Assembly (NCBI GenBank): GCA_026388915.1 | Contig: JAPLIW010000750.1 | Span: 1 to 32,704, forward strand | DNA: 32,704 nucleotides | From: Deltaproteobacteria bacterium | Lineage (GTDB): Bacteria; Desulfobacterota; SM23-61 | Reading direction: 5' to 3' | Shown: positions 7,836 to 15,075 of the stretch, piece after piece | Position numbering within the stretch: the stretch's first letter is position 1 | Layout: every line of letters begins with the position of its first letter | The notes under the pieces: generated by a model | Databases searched by the model: none | Told to the model about the DNA's origin: nothing | Seen by the model: only the letters and a program-made list of their open reading frames with translations | Made by a program: the position numbers and the translations under genes

Positions 7836-8492
7836 ATGACGGCCAAGGAACCATGGAACCTCCTACTCGAAGGGGCTGCCATCCTGGGAATCTCATTGAC
7901 CCATGACCAAATGAAGGCCTTCGAACTCTACCTGAAGGAATTGAATCTGTGGCGGAAAAAAATCAACTTGGCCAGCCGGAAAGATGACCGGGAGGTCATC
8001 CTTAAAGATTTTTTGGATTCCTTGACTCTGCTAAAATACCTTCCCCAGGAGAAATCCGTCCTGGATTTGGGATCCGGGGCCGGGTTTCCGGGGATTCCTT
8101 TGAGAATTGTACGCCCCGATCTAAAAATTGTATTGCTGGAAGCGACCCGGAAAAAAGTTTTTTTTCTGAAGGAGGTTTTGAGAATTTCAAAATTAAGCGG
8201 AGTCGAAGTTCGCTGGAGCGGGGAAGATGGAGGGATTGAGGGTTTATCCGCGACCTTTGATTTTGTCATATCCCGGGCTTTCGGCTCCCTCTTGGCCTTC
8301 GCCTCCGAGGGCGTCGATTTTCTAAAAAAAGGGGGAATCCTGTTGGCCATGAAAGGGAAGAAAGGGCGGGAGGAGTTGGAGGAGAGCCTCGCTTCCCTGA
8401 AGGATATGAGCCTGGAACCGAATTTTCTTGAGGCGATCCAGCTTCCTTACCTGGGCCATGAACGAAACCTCATAGGCTTGAAGAAGAAATAA
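7836..8492 (+). CDS. rsmG: 16S rRNA (guanine-527-N7) methyltransferase RsmG (GidB)
   Basis: RsmG uses S-adenosylmethionine to methylate G527 of 16S rRNA, in the decoding region of the small ribosomal subunit. The protein is 218 residues, the normal length. The SAM-binding motif I (V-L-D-L-G-S-G-A-G-F-P-G-I-P) lies at about 73-86. The early L-N-L-W-R-K-K-I-N-L-A-S block is typical of the family. ATG 7836 is preceded by AAAGGG as a plausible ribosome-binding site. It sits between mnmG and parA, as in many bacteria, and its stop codon is 6 bp from the second parS site. Confidence 0.95.
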   Translation: MTAKEPWNLLLEGAAILGISLTHDQMKAFELYLKELNLWRKKINLASRKDDREVILKDFLDSLTLLKYLPQEKSVLDLGSGAGFPGIPLRIVRPDLKIVLLEATRKKVFFLKEVLRISKLSGVEVRWSGEDGGIEGLSATFDFVISRAFGSLLAFASEGVDFLKKGGILLAMKGKKGREELEESLASLKDMSLEPNFLEAIQLPYLGHERNLIGLKKK

Positions 8493-8498
8493 GTTGAT

Positions 8499-8514
8499 TG
8501 TTCCACGTGGAACA
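8499..8514. promoter_or_regulatory. parS: parS centromere site 2
   Basis: TGTTCCACGTGGAACA is a perfect 16-bp palindrome, one substitution per half from the TGTTTCACGTGAAACA consensus, with its core CCACGTGG intact. It lies directly between rsmG and parA. Together with 5678-5693 it brackets mnmG-rsmG, with about 2.8 kb between the sites. Confidence 0.93.
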
Positions 8515-8531
8515 CGGATATTTTCGTTTTT

Positions 8532-8621
8532 GGATCATCTCCAAATAAGTTTAGAGCCAAAGAGCTGGTAGATTCGAAATGTCAGGTGATTTGGAGATAA
8601 TCCTTGTTTCTGGACATTTCA
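8532..8621. repeat. Overlapping inverted repeats in the parA leader
   Basis: GGATCATCTCCAAAT at 8532-8546 is the reverse complement of 8589-8603 with one mismatch in 15. A second pair, GAAATGTC at 8576-8583 and GACATTTC at 8614-8621, interleaves with it: each pair has one arm in the loop of the other. The two hairpins therefore cannot form as simple stems at once, though a pseudoknot or an alternating structure is possible. They lie between parS site 2 and the parA start. Biological meaning is unproven. Confidence 0.6.
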
Positions 8622-8681
8622 CTTTTCTCTTGAAATTTATGGGCTGAATGGGATAAGTAATCGGACTGGAGAAAAACCTTG

Positions 8682-9455
8682 ATGGGACGAATCATCAGCG
8701 TGGCCAACCAAAAAGGGGGCGTGGGAAAGACCACCACTTCGGTGAACCTGTCGGCATCGATGGCGGTGGCCGAGAAGAAAACCCTCCTTATCGATATCGA
8801 CCCCCAGGGAAACGCCACCAGCGGTCTGGGGCTCACCAGAGAGAAACGATCGGGCAAGTCCATCTATCATGCCCTGATTGACCAGGCCAATTTGAAGGAC
8901 CTGATTCAGGACACGGAGCTTGATTTTCTCAAGATCATCCCCTCGGACATGGACCTGATTGGTGCGGAAATAGAGCTGGTTCCCTTCCCGGACCGGGAAG
9001 TCCGATTGAAAAGGGCACTCAAAGAAGTGAAGGAGGCCTTCGATTACCTAATCATCGATTGCCCCCCTTCCCTGGGACTTATCACCGTGAATTCCCTAAC
9101 CGCGTCGGATTCCGTGTTGATTCCTCTCCAGTGCGAGTATTATCCTATGGAAGGACTATCGCAACTTGTTAAAACTATTAGGTTAATTAAAGAAAACCTA
9201 AACCCGGACCTTACTATTGAGGGCATCCTGCTGACCATGGTGGACAAGCGGAATAACCTATCTCACCAGGTCACCGAAGAGGTTCGAAAGCATTTTCCCG
9301 ACCTGGTTTTCAACACCATGATCCCCCGAAACGTTCGCCTGAGCGAATGTCCAAGTTTTGGTAAACCCATCATTTTGTATGATGCCAACTCCCGGGGGGC
9401 GGAGAGCTACCTGGAGTTGGCCAGGGAGATTATCGCTCGCCGCGCGAAGGGCTAA
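8682..9455 (+). CDS. parA: Chromosome-partitioning ATPase ParA/Soj
   Basis: ParA binds DNA non-specifically in its ATP-bound dimer state. ParB-stimulated ATP hydrolysis then drives segregation of origin regions, and some homologues also tune DnaA. The deviant Walker A motif K-G-G-V-G-K-T-T starts at residue 11, and its signature first lysine is present. D-P-Q-G-N-A-T-S follows, and the Walker B region reads L-I-I-D-C-P-P-S. About 257 residues is normal for chromosomal ParA. I use ATG 8682; TTG at 8679 directly precedes it and is also possible. GGAG near 8668 is the ribosome-binding site. The leader contains a parS site and interleaved inverted repeats, so ParB binding might influence its transcription (inference). 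Confidence 0.97.
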   Translation: MGRIISVANQKGGVGKTTTSVNLSASMAVAEKKTLLIDIDPQGNATSGLGLTREKRSGKSIYHALIDQANLKDLIQDTELDFLKIIPSDMDLIGAEIELVPFPDREVRLKRALKEVKEAFDYLIIDCPPSLGLITVNSLTASDSVLIPLQCEYYPMEGLSQLVKTIRLIKENLNPDLTIEGILLTMVDKRNNLSHQVTEEVRKHFPDLVFNTMIPRNVRLSECPSFGKPIILYDANSRGAESYLELAREIIARRAKG

Positions 9456-9472
9456 AAATATATATTTTTCCT

Positions 9473-9500
9473 TTGACATTTTTCTTTTGTTTATTTTAAA
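9473..9500 (+). promoter_or_regulatory. Possible promoter upstream of parB
   Basis: TTGACA at 9473-9478 is a perfect -35 box in a T-rich spacer between parA and parB. The best -10 candidate is TTTAAA around 9495-9500, at 16-bp spacing, and is weak. If real, it gives parB a transcript independent of parA. Confidence 0.35.
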
Positions 9501-9556
9501 GTGAATCGTCATTCATTTTTGGGAAAAAATTCCCGGCAAAGCATTAGCAAGGATCG

Positions 9557-10408
9557 GTGAATTTGACCGCGCGGCAGGCATTGGGAAAAGGGCTCGGGGC
9601 TTTGATTCCGGAAAAGGGAGTCCCCGAGGGGGAAGGGAAAAAAGCCCTTCAGCAGTGCGGGATCGAGGAAGTTCAGCCCAACCCATTTCAACCCCGGAAG
9701 ACTTTCTCCGACGAACAACTCCAGGAGCTGGTTGATTCCATCCGGGAAAAAGGAATTCTCCAGCCTCTGCTGGTCCGGCGCAAGATCGACGGTTATGAGC
9801 TGATCGCCGGTGAAAGAAGGTGGCGGGCAGCCCAGCGGGCGGGCCTGAGAGAAATCCCCATCCTGGTAAGGGACGTTTCCGACTCGGAGATGCTGGAGCT
9901 TTCCCTCATCGAGAATATCCAGCGAGAGAACCTGAACCCCATCGAGGAGGCCGAAGCCTATAAACGACTGGTGGAGCAATTCCATTTCACCCAGGAAGAG
10001 ATCTCCAAGAAGGTAGGGAAGGACCGGACCACGATTGCCAACACGGTCCGGCTGCTGAGACTCCCGCCGGAAATCAAGCTGAGCCTGGCCGAAGGCAAGA
10101 TCACCATGGGCCATGCGAGAGCTTTCCTCAGCCTCGACGGAGTCGATAAACAGAAGCTTTTATGGAAAAGGTTACTCGCGGGTGGCCTGTCGGTCCGCCA
10201 GACCGAAAGCCTGGTCAAAAGGCTGCGGACCCGAAGTTCCCCCACTCCCCGCCGGTCCAACCCGGAATGGAGCGCGTTGGTCGAAGAACTCCAGCGGGCC
10301 CTGGGCACGAAGGTGCGGATTGTGGGAAAGCGAAAACGGGGGAAGATCGAAATCGATTTCTTTTCCCCCGATGAATTGGACCGAATCATTGAGCTCCTGC
10401 GGAGATAA
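9557..10408 (+). CDS. parB: Chromosome-partitioning protein ParB (CTPase, parS-binding)
   Basis: ParB loads as a CTP-dependent clamp at parS and spreads along the flanking DNA, partnering with ParA. The 283-residue protein begins with the K-G-L-G-A-L-I-P ParA-interaction segment. The ParB N-domain carries the CTP-binding motif G-E-R-R at 85-88, with the neighbouring I-E-N-I-Q-R-E-N-L-N-P-I-E-E-A block. A helix-turn-helix follows (S-K-K-V-G-K-D-R-T-T-I-A-N-T-V-R-L-L-R-L), and the C-terminal dimerisation domain starts at about 230. The start is GTG 9557, with AAGGA upstream. Matching parS sites lie within 4 kb, so the whole ParABS system is present. Confidence 0.97.
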   Translation: MNLTARQALGKGLGALIPEKGVPEGEGKKALQQCGIEEVQPNPFQPRKTFSDEQLQELVDSIREKGILQPLLVRRKIDGYELIAGERRWRAAQRAGLREIPILVRDVSDSEMLELSLIENIQRENLNPIEEAEAYKRLVEQFHFTQEEISKKVGKDRTTIANTVRLLRLPPEIKLSLAEGKITMGHARAFLSLDGVDKQKLLWKRLLAGGLSVRQTESLVKRLRTRSSPTPRRSNPEWSALVEELQRALGTKVRIVGKRKRGKIEIDFFSPDELDRIIELLRR

Positions 10409-10429
10409 AAAGGGAAAGGGGGGACCGAC

Positions 10430-10816
10430 CTGAAAAAGAACCCGCAGAATCCCAGCGAAGAGATCAACGCCCTTTTGGGCGGGGGGACGGAATTCGACGG
10501 GAAATTGTCCTTCGAAGGAGCGGTCCGGATCGACGGGAAATTCACCGGCCAGATCCGCGGCGAGGGAATGATCATCGTGGGGGAAAAAGGGAAAGTGCAG
10601 GCCGAAATTGAAACCGGAGTGGTGATGGTCAGGGGAGAAGTTCACGGAATCATCCGCGCGAAAAACCGCATCGAGGCCTATGCTCCGGCGAAAATTTTTG
10701 GAGACCTTCACGCTCCCGTGCTGGTGTTCGGGGAAGGGGTGATCTTTGAGGGAACCTCGCATATGACCGGCGACCTCGAAAAGGAAGACAAGAAAAAGGC
10801 ACCAGGCCCCCCGTAG
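10430..10816 (+). CDS. Bactofilin (DUF583) cytoskeletal protein, probable CTG start
   Basis: Bactofilins polymerise without nucleotide into right-handed beta-helical filaments that act as scaffolds at membranes or poles. The conserved core (G-T-E-F-D-G-K-L-S-F-E-G, then R-I-D-G-K-F-T-G) and repeating short beta-strand segments are clear. The nearest ordinary start, TTG 10475, would begin inside the conserved N-terminal segment. Extending the open frame upstream to CTG 10430 restores the typical K-K-N-P-Q-N-P-S-E-E-I-N-A-L-L-G lead and gives 128 residues. A purine-rich AAAGGGGGG run lies 6-8 bp before this CTG. The gene follows parB by 21 bp and is probably co-transcribed. A bactofilin next to parAB is common in this group and suggests a role in anchoring the ParABS machinery (inference). 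Confidence 0.85.
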   Translation: MKKNPQNPSEEINALLGGGTEFDGKLSFEGAVRIDGKFTGQIRGEGMIIVGEKGKVQAEIETGVVMVRGEVHGIIRAKNRIEAYAPAKIFGDLHAPVLVFGEGVIFEGTSHMTGDLEKEDKKKAPGPP

Positions 10817-10937
10817 GAAAAAATTTTTCATGGCCCCAGGGTAAAAATTCATTGGCTTTCGTTTCGGTCATGGGCCATTTAGATTTTGAATAGATTTGGG
10901 CCTTGGAATTCGGAATTTGGTCCCAGGAGATTATTAG

Positions 10938-11366
10938 ATGATCGAGCTCAACTTCACGGTTATTTTTCAGCTGGCCATCGTGTTGATCCTCATGGTTGCC
11001 TTGAGCGGCATAGTCTTCAAACCTTTTCTGCGCGTTCTTCAGGAAAGAAGAGACTGGGTCGAGGGAGCCGAGAAGAAAGCCCGAGAACTCCAGCAGCGCA
11101 CCGAGGAATTGATGGAGCGACACCGGGATTCCATGAGTACGGCCCAGGCCCAGGGGGCCTCGGTCCGGGAAGAGATCCGCAAGGAAGGATTGGCCCGGGA
11201 AGCGGAGATCCTGCAAAAAGCGATGGAAGAAGCCAATCGCTTCCTGGAAGAGATGAAGGGAAAAATCCAGGAGGAAAGCCAGGCCGCCCGGGCCGGCCTG
11301 AGGCTTCAAGCCCGGAATCTCTCCCGTGAGATCGCGGCCAAAATGCTGGGGAGGAGTATTCAGTGA
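10938..11366 (+). CDS. atpF': ATP synthase F0 subunit b'
   Basis: A 142-residue peripheral-stalk subunit with one N-terminal membrane helix (about residues 6-28) and then a long charged coiled coil. The F-K-P-F-L segment after the helix is typical of b-type subunits. It is the shorter of two consecutive b-type genes, so I assign it as b', which pairs with b to form a heterodimeric stator, as in photosynthetic bacteria and many Desulfobacterota. ATG 10938 has CAGGAG upstream. It is the first gene of the ATP synthase operon, and the next gene begins at the GTG that overlaps its stop. Confidence 0.9.
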   Translation: MIELNFTVIFQLAIVLILMVALSGIVFKPFLRVLQERRDWVEGAEKKARELQQRTEELMERHRDSMSTAQAQGASVREEIRKEGLAREAEILQKAMEEANRFLEEMKGKIQEESQAARAGLRLQARNLSREIAAKMLGRSIQ

Positions 11367-11935
11367 AAAAATTCGCCCGCTGGTTGGGTTGGAGCCAAGG
11401 GCTTCAAATATTGGTTACCGAAAATCTCTGGGCCTCCGGGGACGGGCGCGGGGGCGGGTTCTCCATCGAAGTGATCTGGCAGATCATTGCTTTCGCCTTT
11501 CTTTTGTTTTTCCTGGCCAAGATGCTGAAGAAGCCCCTGGGTTCTTTCCTGGTAAAAAGGAAAGAAGGTATCCGCAGCTCTCTGGATCAGGCCTCCCAAA
11601 AAAAGAGTGAGGCGCAAAAGCTGCTGGGGGAGTGGGAGAAGAAACTCGAATCCCTGAGCGGGGAGATCCGTGACCTTCATGAGACGATTCGCCAGGAAGG
11701 CGAAGAAGAACGGAAGAGGATCGTGGAGAGGGCGCAGGAAGAAGGAGAGCGGGTCCGGAAACAGACTCAGATCATCGCCGAGCATGAAGTGAAGAAAGCC
11801 CGGGTGGCGTTGAAGAAGGAAATGGTAGACCTTTCCCTCGAGCTGGCCGAAAAACTCCTGAAGGAAGCCATTCAACCTCAGGACCAGGAGAGGCTGGTCC
11901 GCGAGTATATCGGGAAGCTGAAGGAGATCCGGTGA
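11363..11935 (+). CDS. atpF: ATP synthase F0 subunit b
   Basis: A 190-residue peripheral-stalk subunit linking the membrane part to the F1 head. It has a 30-residue lead before the single membrane helix (about 34-54, I-W-Q-I-I-A-F-A-F-L-L-F-F-L). A long E/K/R-rich coiled coil follows, ending with A-E-K-L-L-K-E-A-I near the C-terminus, where b contacts delta. The start GTG 11363 overlaps the b' stop in a GTGA arrangement, and the delta gene begins with the same overlap, so translation of b', b and delta is probably coupled. Confidence 0.92.
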   Translation: MKKFARWLGWSQGLQILVTENLWASGDGRGGGFSIEVIWQIIAFAFLLFFLAKMLKKPLGSFLVKRKEGIRSSLDQASQKKSEAQKLLGEWEKKLESLSGEIRDLHETIRQEGEEERKRIVERAQEEGERVRKQTQIIAEHEVKKARVALKKEMVDLSLELAEKLLKEAIQPQDQERLVREYIGKLKEIR

Positions 11936-12474
11936 TCAGCCTAACCATCGCGCGGAAATATGCCAAGGCCCTGCTGGAGATCGGCCGGCAAGAGAAGAAT
12001 CACGAAGTCCTGGGAAGGGATCTGGAAAGGCTGGCCGGACTTTTTCAAGAAAACAAGGAGCTGAGGGTGGTTCTCTTCAGCCCTTTCTACCCCGCTCCCC
12101 GGAGGAAGGCGATCGCCAGGAGCGTGGGGGAATTGCTGGGCTTAGCCAAAACGACCCTCGATTTTCTGGATCTGCTCATCGAACGAGACCGGATGGACCA
12201 TTTTCCCGCGATGGTCAAGTCCTATGAAGGTCTCGCCGATGAAGTTTCCAATCGCCTCCGGGCGTCGCTGATTTCCGCGGAGAAGCTCCCCTCTCCGCTC
12301 GTGGGGGAGATCAAAGCGCAACTGGAATTTTCCACCGGCAAAGAAGTGATCCTCTCCACCCGGGAGAATTCTTCGCTCATCGGGGGGGGCATAACCAAAA
12401 TCGGAAACGTCATTTATGATGGAAGCCTCAAAACCCAGCTTTTGAAGGCGAAAGAGAACCTATACAAGGAGTGA
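11932..12474 (+). CDS. atpH: ATP synthase F1 subunit delta
   Basis: A 180-residue OSCP/delta family protein that caps the F1 head and joins it to the b/b' stalk. The N-terminal A-R-K-Y-A-K-A-L-L-E-I and the C-terminal I-G-G-G-I-T-K-I-G-N-V-I-Y-D-G-S-L-K-T-Q-L blocks are characteristic. The start is GTG 11932, overlapping the atpF stop by four bases. atpA follows after 6 bp. Confidence 0.95.
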   Translation: MISLTIARKYAKALLEIGRQEKNHEVLGRDLERLAGLFQENKELRVVLFSPFYPAPRRKAIARSVGELLGLAKTTLDFLDLLIERDRMDHFPAMVKSYEGLADEVSNRLRASLISAEKLPSPLVGEIKAQLEFSTGKEVILSTRENSSLIGGGITKIGNVIYDGSLKTQLLKAKENLYKE

Positions 12475-12480
12475 GCCAAG

Positions 12481-13998
12481 ATGGCCGTACAGATTAAAGC
12501 CGACGAAATTACCGCGATCATCCGCAGTCAAATTCAGGGATTCGACCGGAAGCTAGATGTGGCCGAAACCGGGGTCATCCTGTCCGTGGGAGACGGGATC
12601 GCGCGAATCTATGGCCTGGACCGGGTCATGGCCGGGGAACTTCTGGAATTTCCCCACGGCGTCTTCGGCATGGCTTTGAACCTGGAGCAGGACAACGTGG
12701 GGGCGGTCCTCTTCGGCGAGGGCGAGTTGATCAAGGAAGGGGATACGGTCAAGCGGACGAACCGCATCTCCTCGGTCCCCGTAGGGGAGGAGCTCATCGG
12801 GCGGGTGGTGAACTCCCTGGGCCAGCCCATCGATGAGGGGCCGCCGGTGGAAGCCAAAAATTTTCGTAGCATTGAACAGAAGGCCCCGGGAATCGTGGTC
12901 CGCCAGCCGGTGAAAGAGCCGATCCAGACCGGCTTGAAAGCCGTTGATTCCATGATCCCCATCGGCCGGGGACAGCGGGAATTGATCATCGGAGACCGGG
13001 GAACCGGGAAAACGGCCCTGGCCATCGATGCGATCATCAACCAAAAAGGGGCTGGGGTGTACTGTTTCTACGTAGCCATCGGCCAGAAGCGTTCCACGGT
13101 CGCCCGAGTGGTGGACGTTTTTCGAAAATACGGGGCCATGGAATACACGACGGTGGTGGCCGCCACGGCCTCCGACCCAGCTCCCATGCAGTACATCGCT
13201 CCCTATTGCGGCTGCGCCATGGGAGAGTATTTCCGGGATTCGGGAAGACATGCCCTTTGCATCTATGACGACCTTTCCAAACATGCCACCGCCTACCGGC
13301 AAATCTCCCTTCTCCTCCGTCGCCCCCCCGGACGGGAAGCCTTTCCCGGGGACATCTTTTACCTGCACTCCCGCCTGCTGGAGAGAGCGGCGAAGATGCG
13401 CGACGACCTGGGCGGGGGGTCCCTCACCGCTCTGCCCATCATTGAGACTCAGGCCGGCGACGTCTCCGCCTACATTCCCACGAATGTCATCTCCATTACC
13501 GATGGACAGATTTACCTGGAGTCGGAACTCTTCTATTCCGGAGTCCGGCCGGCCATCAACGTGGGACTTTCGGTCTCCCGCGTGGGGGGCAACGCCCAGA
13601 TCAAGGCCATGAAACAGGTAGCCGGAAGCCTCCGCCTGGATCTGGCCCAGTACCGCGAGATGGCCGCCTTTGCCCAGTTCGGCAGTGACCTGGACAAGGC
13701 CACCCAGGCCCAGCTGGCCCGCGGAAGCCGGCTGGTGGAGATTCTCAAACAGCCCCAATACCGACCGCTCCCGGTGGAAAAACAGGTCCTGATCATCTTT
13801 GCTGGCACGAACGGATTCCTGGAAATGTATCCGGAGAGCGCTCTCCAGCGGTACGAGGCGGAGCTCTACGAATTCGTGGAAAAGAAGTCTTCCGAGATAT
13901 TGAGAGAAATCCGGGAAAAGAAGACCATCGACGCGGAATTGGAGAAGAAGGTGAAGACCCTTCTGGAAGAGTTCAAAGGGAAATTCAAGGCGGAGTAA
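12481..13998 (+). CDS. atpA: ATP synthase F1 subunit alpha
   Basis: The 505-residue alpha subunit forms the alternating non-catalytic nucleotide sites of the F1 head and contributes the arginine finger to catalytic sites. The beta-barrel start, the Walker A motif at 171-178 and the S-V-S-R-V-G-G segment with the arginine finger are all present. Walker A reads G-D-R-G-T-G-K-T, with glycine where most alpha subunits have glutamine (G-D-R-Q-T-G-K-T). The C-terminus is a normal helical domain. ATG 12481 lies 6 bp after atpH. The companion F0 genes for subunits a and c are not in this operon. Confidence 0.98.
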   Translation: MAVQIKADEITAIIRSQIQGFDRKLDVAETGVILSVGDGIARIYGLDRVMAGELLEFPHGVFGMALNLEQDNVGAVLFGEGELIKEGDTVKRTNRISSVPVGEELIGRVVNSLGQPIDEGPPVEAKNFRSIEQKAPGIVVRQPVKEPIQTGLKAVDSMIPIGRGQRELIIGDRGTGKTALAIDAIINQKGAGVYCFYVAIGQKRSTVARVVDVFRKYGAMEYTTVVAATASDPAPMQYIAPYCGCAMGEYFRDSGRHALCIYDDLSKHATAYRQISLLLRRPPGREAFPGDIFYLHSRLLERAAKMRDDLGGGSLTALPIIETQAGDVSAYIPTNVISITDGQIYLESELFYSGVRPAINVGLSVSRVGGNAQIKAMKQVAGSLRLDLAQYREMAAFAQFGSDLDKATQAQLARGSRLVEILKQPQYRPLPVEKQVLIIFAGTNGFLEMYPESALQRYEAELYEFVEKKSSEILREIREKKTIDAELEKKVKTLLEEFKGKFKAE

Positions 13999-14004
13999 GC
14001 AGCC

Positions 14005-14892
14005 ATGCCCAAAGAAAGCCTGCGGGACATTCGAAAGCGGATCGCCAGCGTTCGGTCCACCCAACAGATCACCAAGGCCATGAAGATGGTGGCCACGGCA
14101 AAACTGCGACGGGCTCAGGAGAACATCCTGGCCACCCGTCCTTATGCCACCAAGATGTTCGAAGTTCTTAGCAGCCTAGCCGCAAGGACCTCGCCCGAGG
14201 CCCATCCGCTGTTATACCGGAGGGAACCGAAACGGGTGGAAGTTGTGGTCTTTACCTCGGACCGGGGCCTCTGCGGGGCTTTCAACATGAACCTCATCCA
14301 GCGAGCGGAGAAATTCCTGGAGGAAGAAAAGACCCGGACCGAAGAACTGGCCTTATCCTTCATCGGACGCAAGGGCCGCGATTACTTCCGCAAAAGAAAC
14401 GTAAAAATGCGGCGGGAATACGTTAACCTTTTTGGAAAGGTGGATTTTCCCCTGGCGGCCCGCATCGGGGAGGACCTGGTCCAATCCTATATCGCCGAGC
14501 AGGTGGATGCCATTTACCTGCTCTACAGTGAATTTCGGTCGGCCATTCAGCAGCGGATCGTCCTGGAGAAGATTCTTCCGGTAACCCCCAAAAAAGCCGC
14601 GGAAGGGGAGGAAGCGCCCAAAGGACCGACGGCCGTAGAATATATCTATGAACCCTCCGAGGTGGAGATCCTGGGAAAAATTCTGCCCATGTACGTAGAG
14701 GTACAAATATACCGGGCCCTTCTGGAATCCGTGGCCTCCGAGTTCGGGGCCCGGATGACGGCCATGGAGAATGCCACCAACAATGCCCGGGATATGATTG
14801 AAAAGCTGACCCTGGTGTACAACAAAGCCCGCCAGGCCTCCATCACCAAAGAGCTGATCGAGATCGTCAGCGGGGCCGAGGCTTTGAAGTAA
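14005..14892 (+). CDS. atpG: ATP synthase F1 subunit gamma
   Basis: The gamma subunit is the central rotor shaft inside the alpha/beta ring. At 295 residues it is close to family length. It begins with the conserved I-R-K-R-I-A-S-V-R-S-T-Q-Q-I-T-K-A-M-K-M-V-A block. It ends with A-T-N-N-A-R-D-M-I and R-Q-A-S-I-T-K-E-L-I-E-I-V-S-G-A, the helices that form the shaft. A charged K-K-A-A-E-G-E-E-A-P-K-G-P insertion around 195-208 looks like a surface loop. A repeat element lies directly after it, before atpD. Confidence 0.97.
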   Translation: MPKESLRDIRKRIASVRSTQQITKAMKMVATAKLRRAQENILATRPYATKMFEVLSSLAARTSPEAHPLLYRREPKRVEVVVFTSDRGLCGAFNMNLIQRAEKFLEEEKTRTEELALSFIGRKGRDYFRKRNVKMRREYVNLFGKVDFPLAARIGEDLVQSYIAEQVDAIYLLYSEFRSAIQQRIVLEKILPVTPKKAAEGEEAPKGPTAVEYIYEPSEVEILGKILPMYVEVQIYRALLESVASEFGARMTAMENATNNARDMIEKLTLVYNKARQASITKELIEIVSGAEALK

Positions 14893-14901
14893 AAACAATT
14901 G

Positions 14902-15049
14902 AACCGCAGAGCACGCAGAGGGCGCAGAGGATTTAAACAGTCAAAAGTCAATCATCAAGGGCATAGAGCCTTGCGCCATTCTTAGGGGAAGCAGACGAAT
15001 TAAACTTTTTTTAAATTTATCTCAGCGTTCTCCGCGATCTCTGCGGTGA
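14902..15049. repeat. Inverted-arm repeat element (9-bp units CGCAGAGNN) inside the ATP synthase operon
   Basis: Left arm units at 14905-14931 read CGCAGAGCA, CGCAGAGGG and CGCAGAGGA. The right arm at 15021-15045 is the inverse (CTCAGCG, TTCTCCGCG, ATCTCTGCG), and GAACCGCAGAG at the left mirrors CTCTGCGGTGAA at the right. The core of about 90 bp shows no gene. Its architecture matches the ACACAGAT family elsewhere in the window, but the unit sequence and period differ. It fills nearly all of the atpG-atpD gap, and its right arm ends 15 bp before the atpD ribosome-binding site. Confidence 0.8.
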
Positions 15050-15075
15050 ATGACTTTGGCTTCAGGAGGAAGAAC

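Noticed and set aside
12553..14064. 503-codon open frame antisense to atpA
   Set aside because: The plus strand encodes a complete alpha subunit with all motifs. The antisense frame is a by-product of GC-rich codon usage and resembles no family I know.
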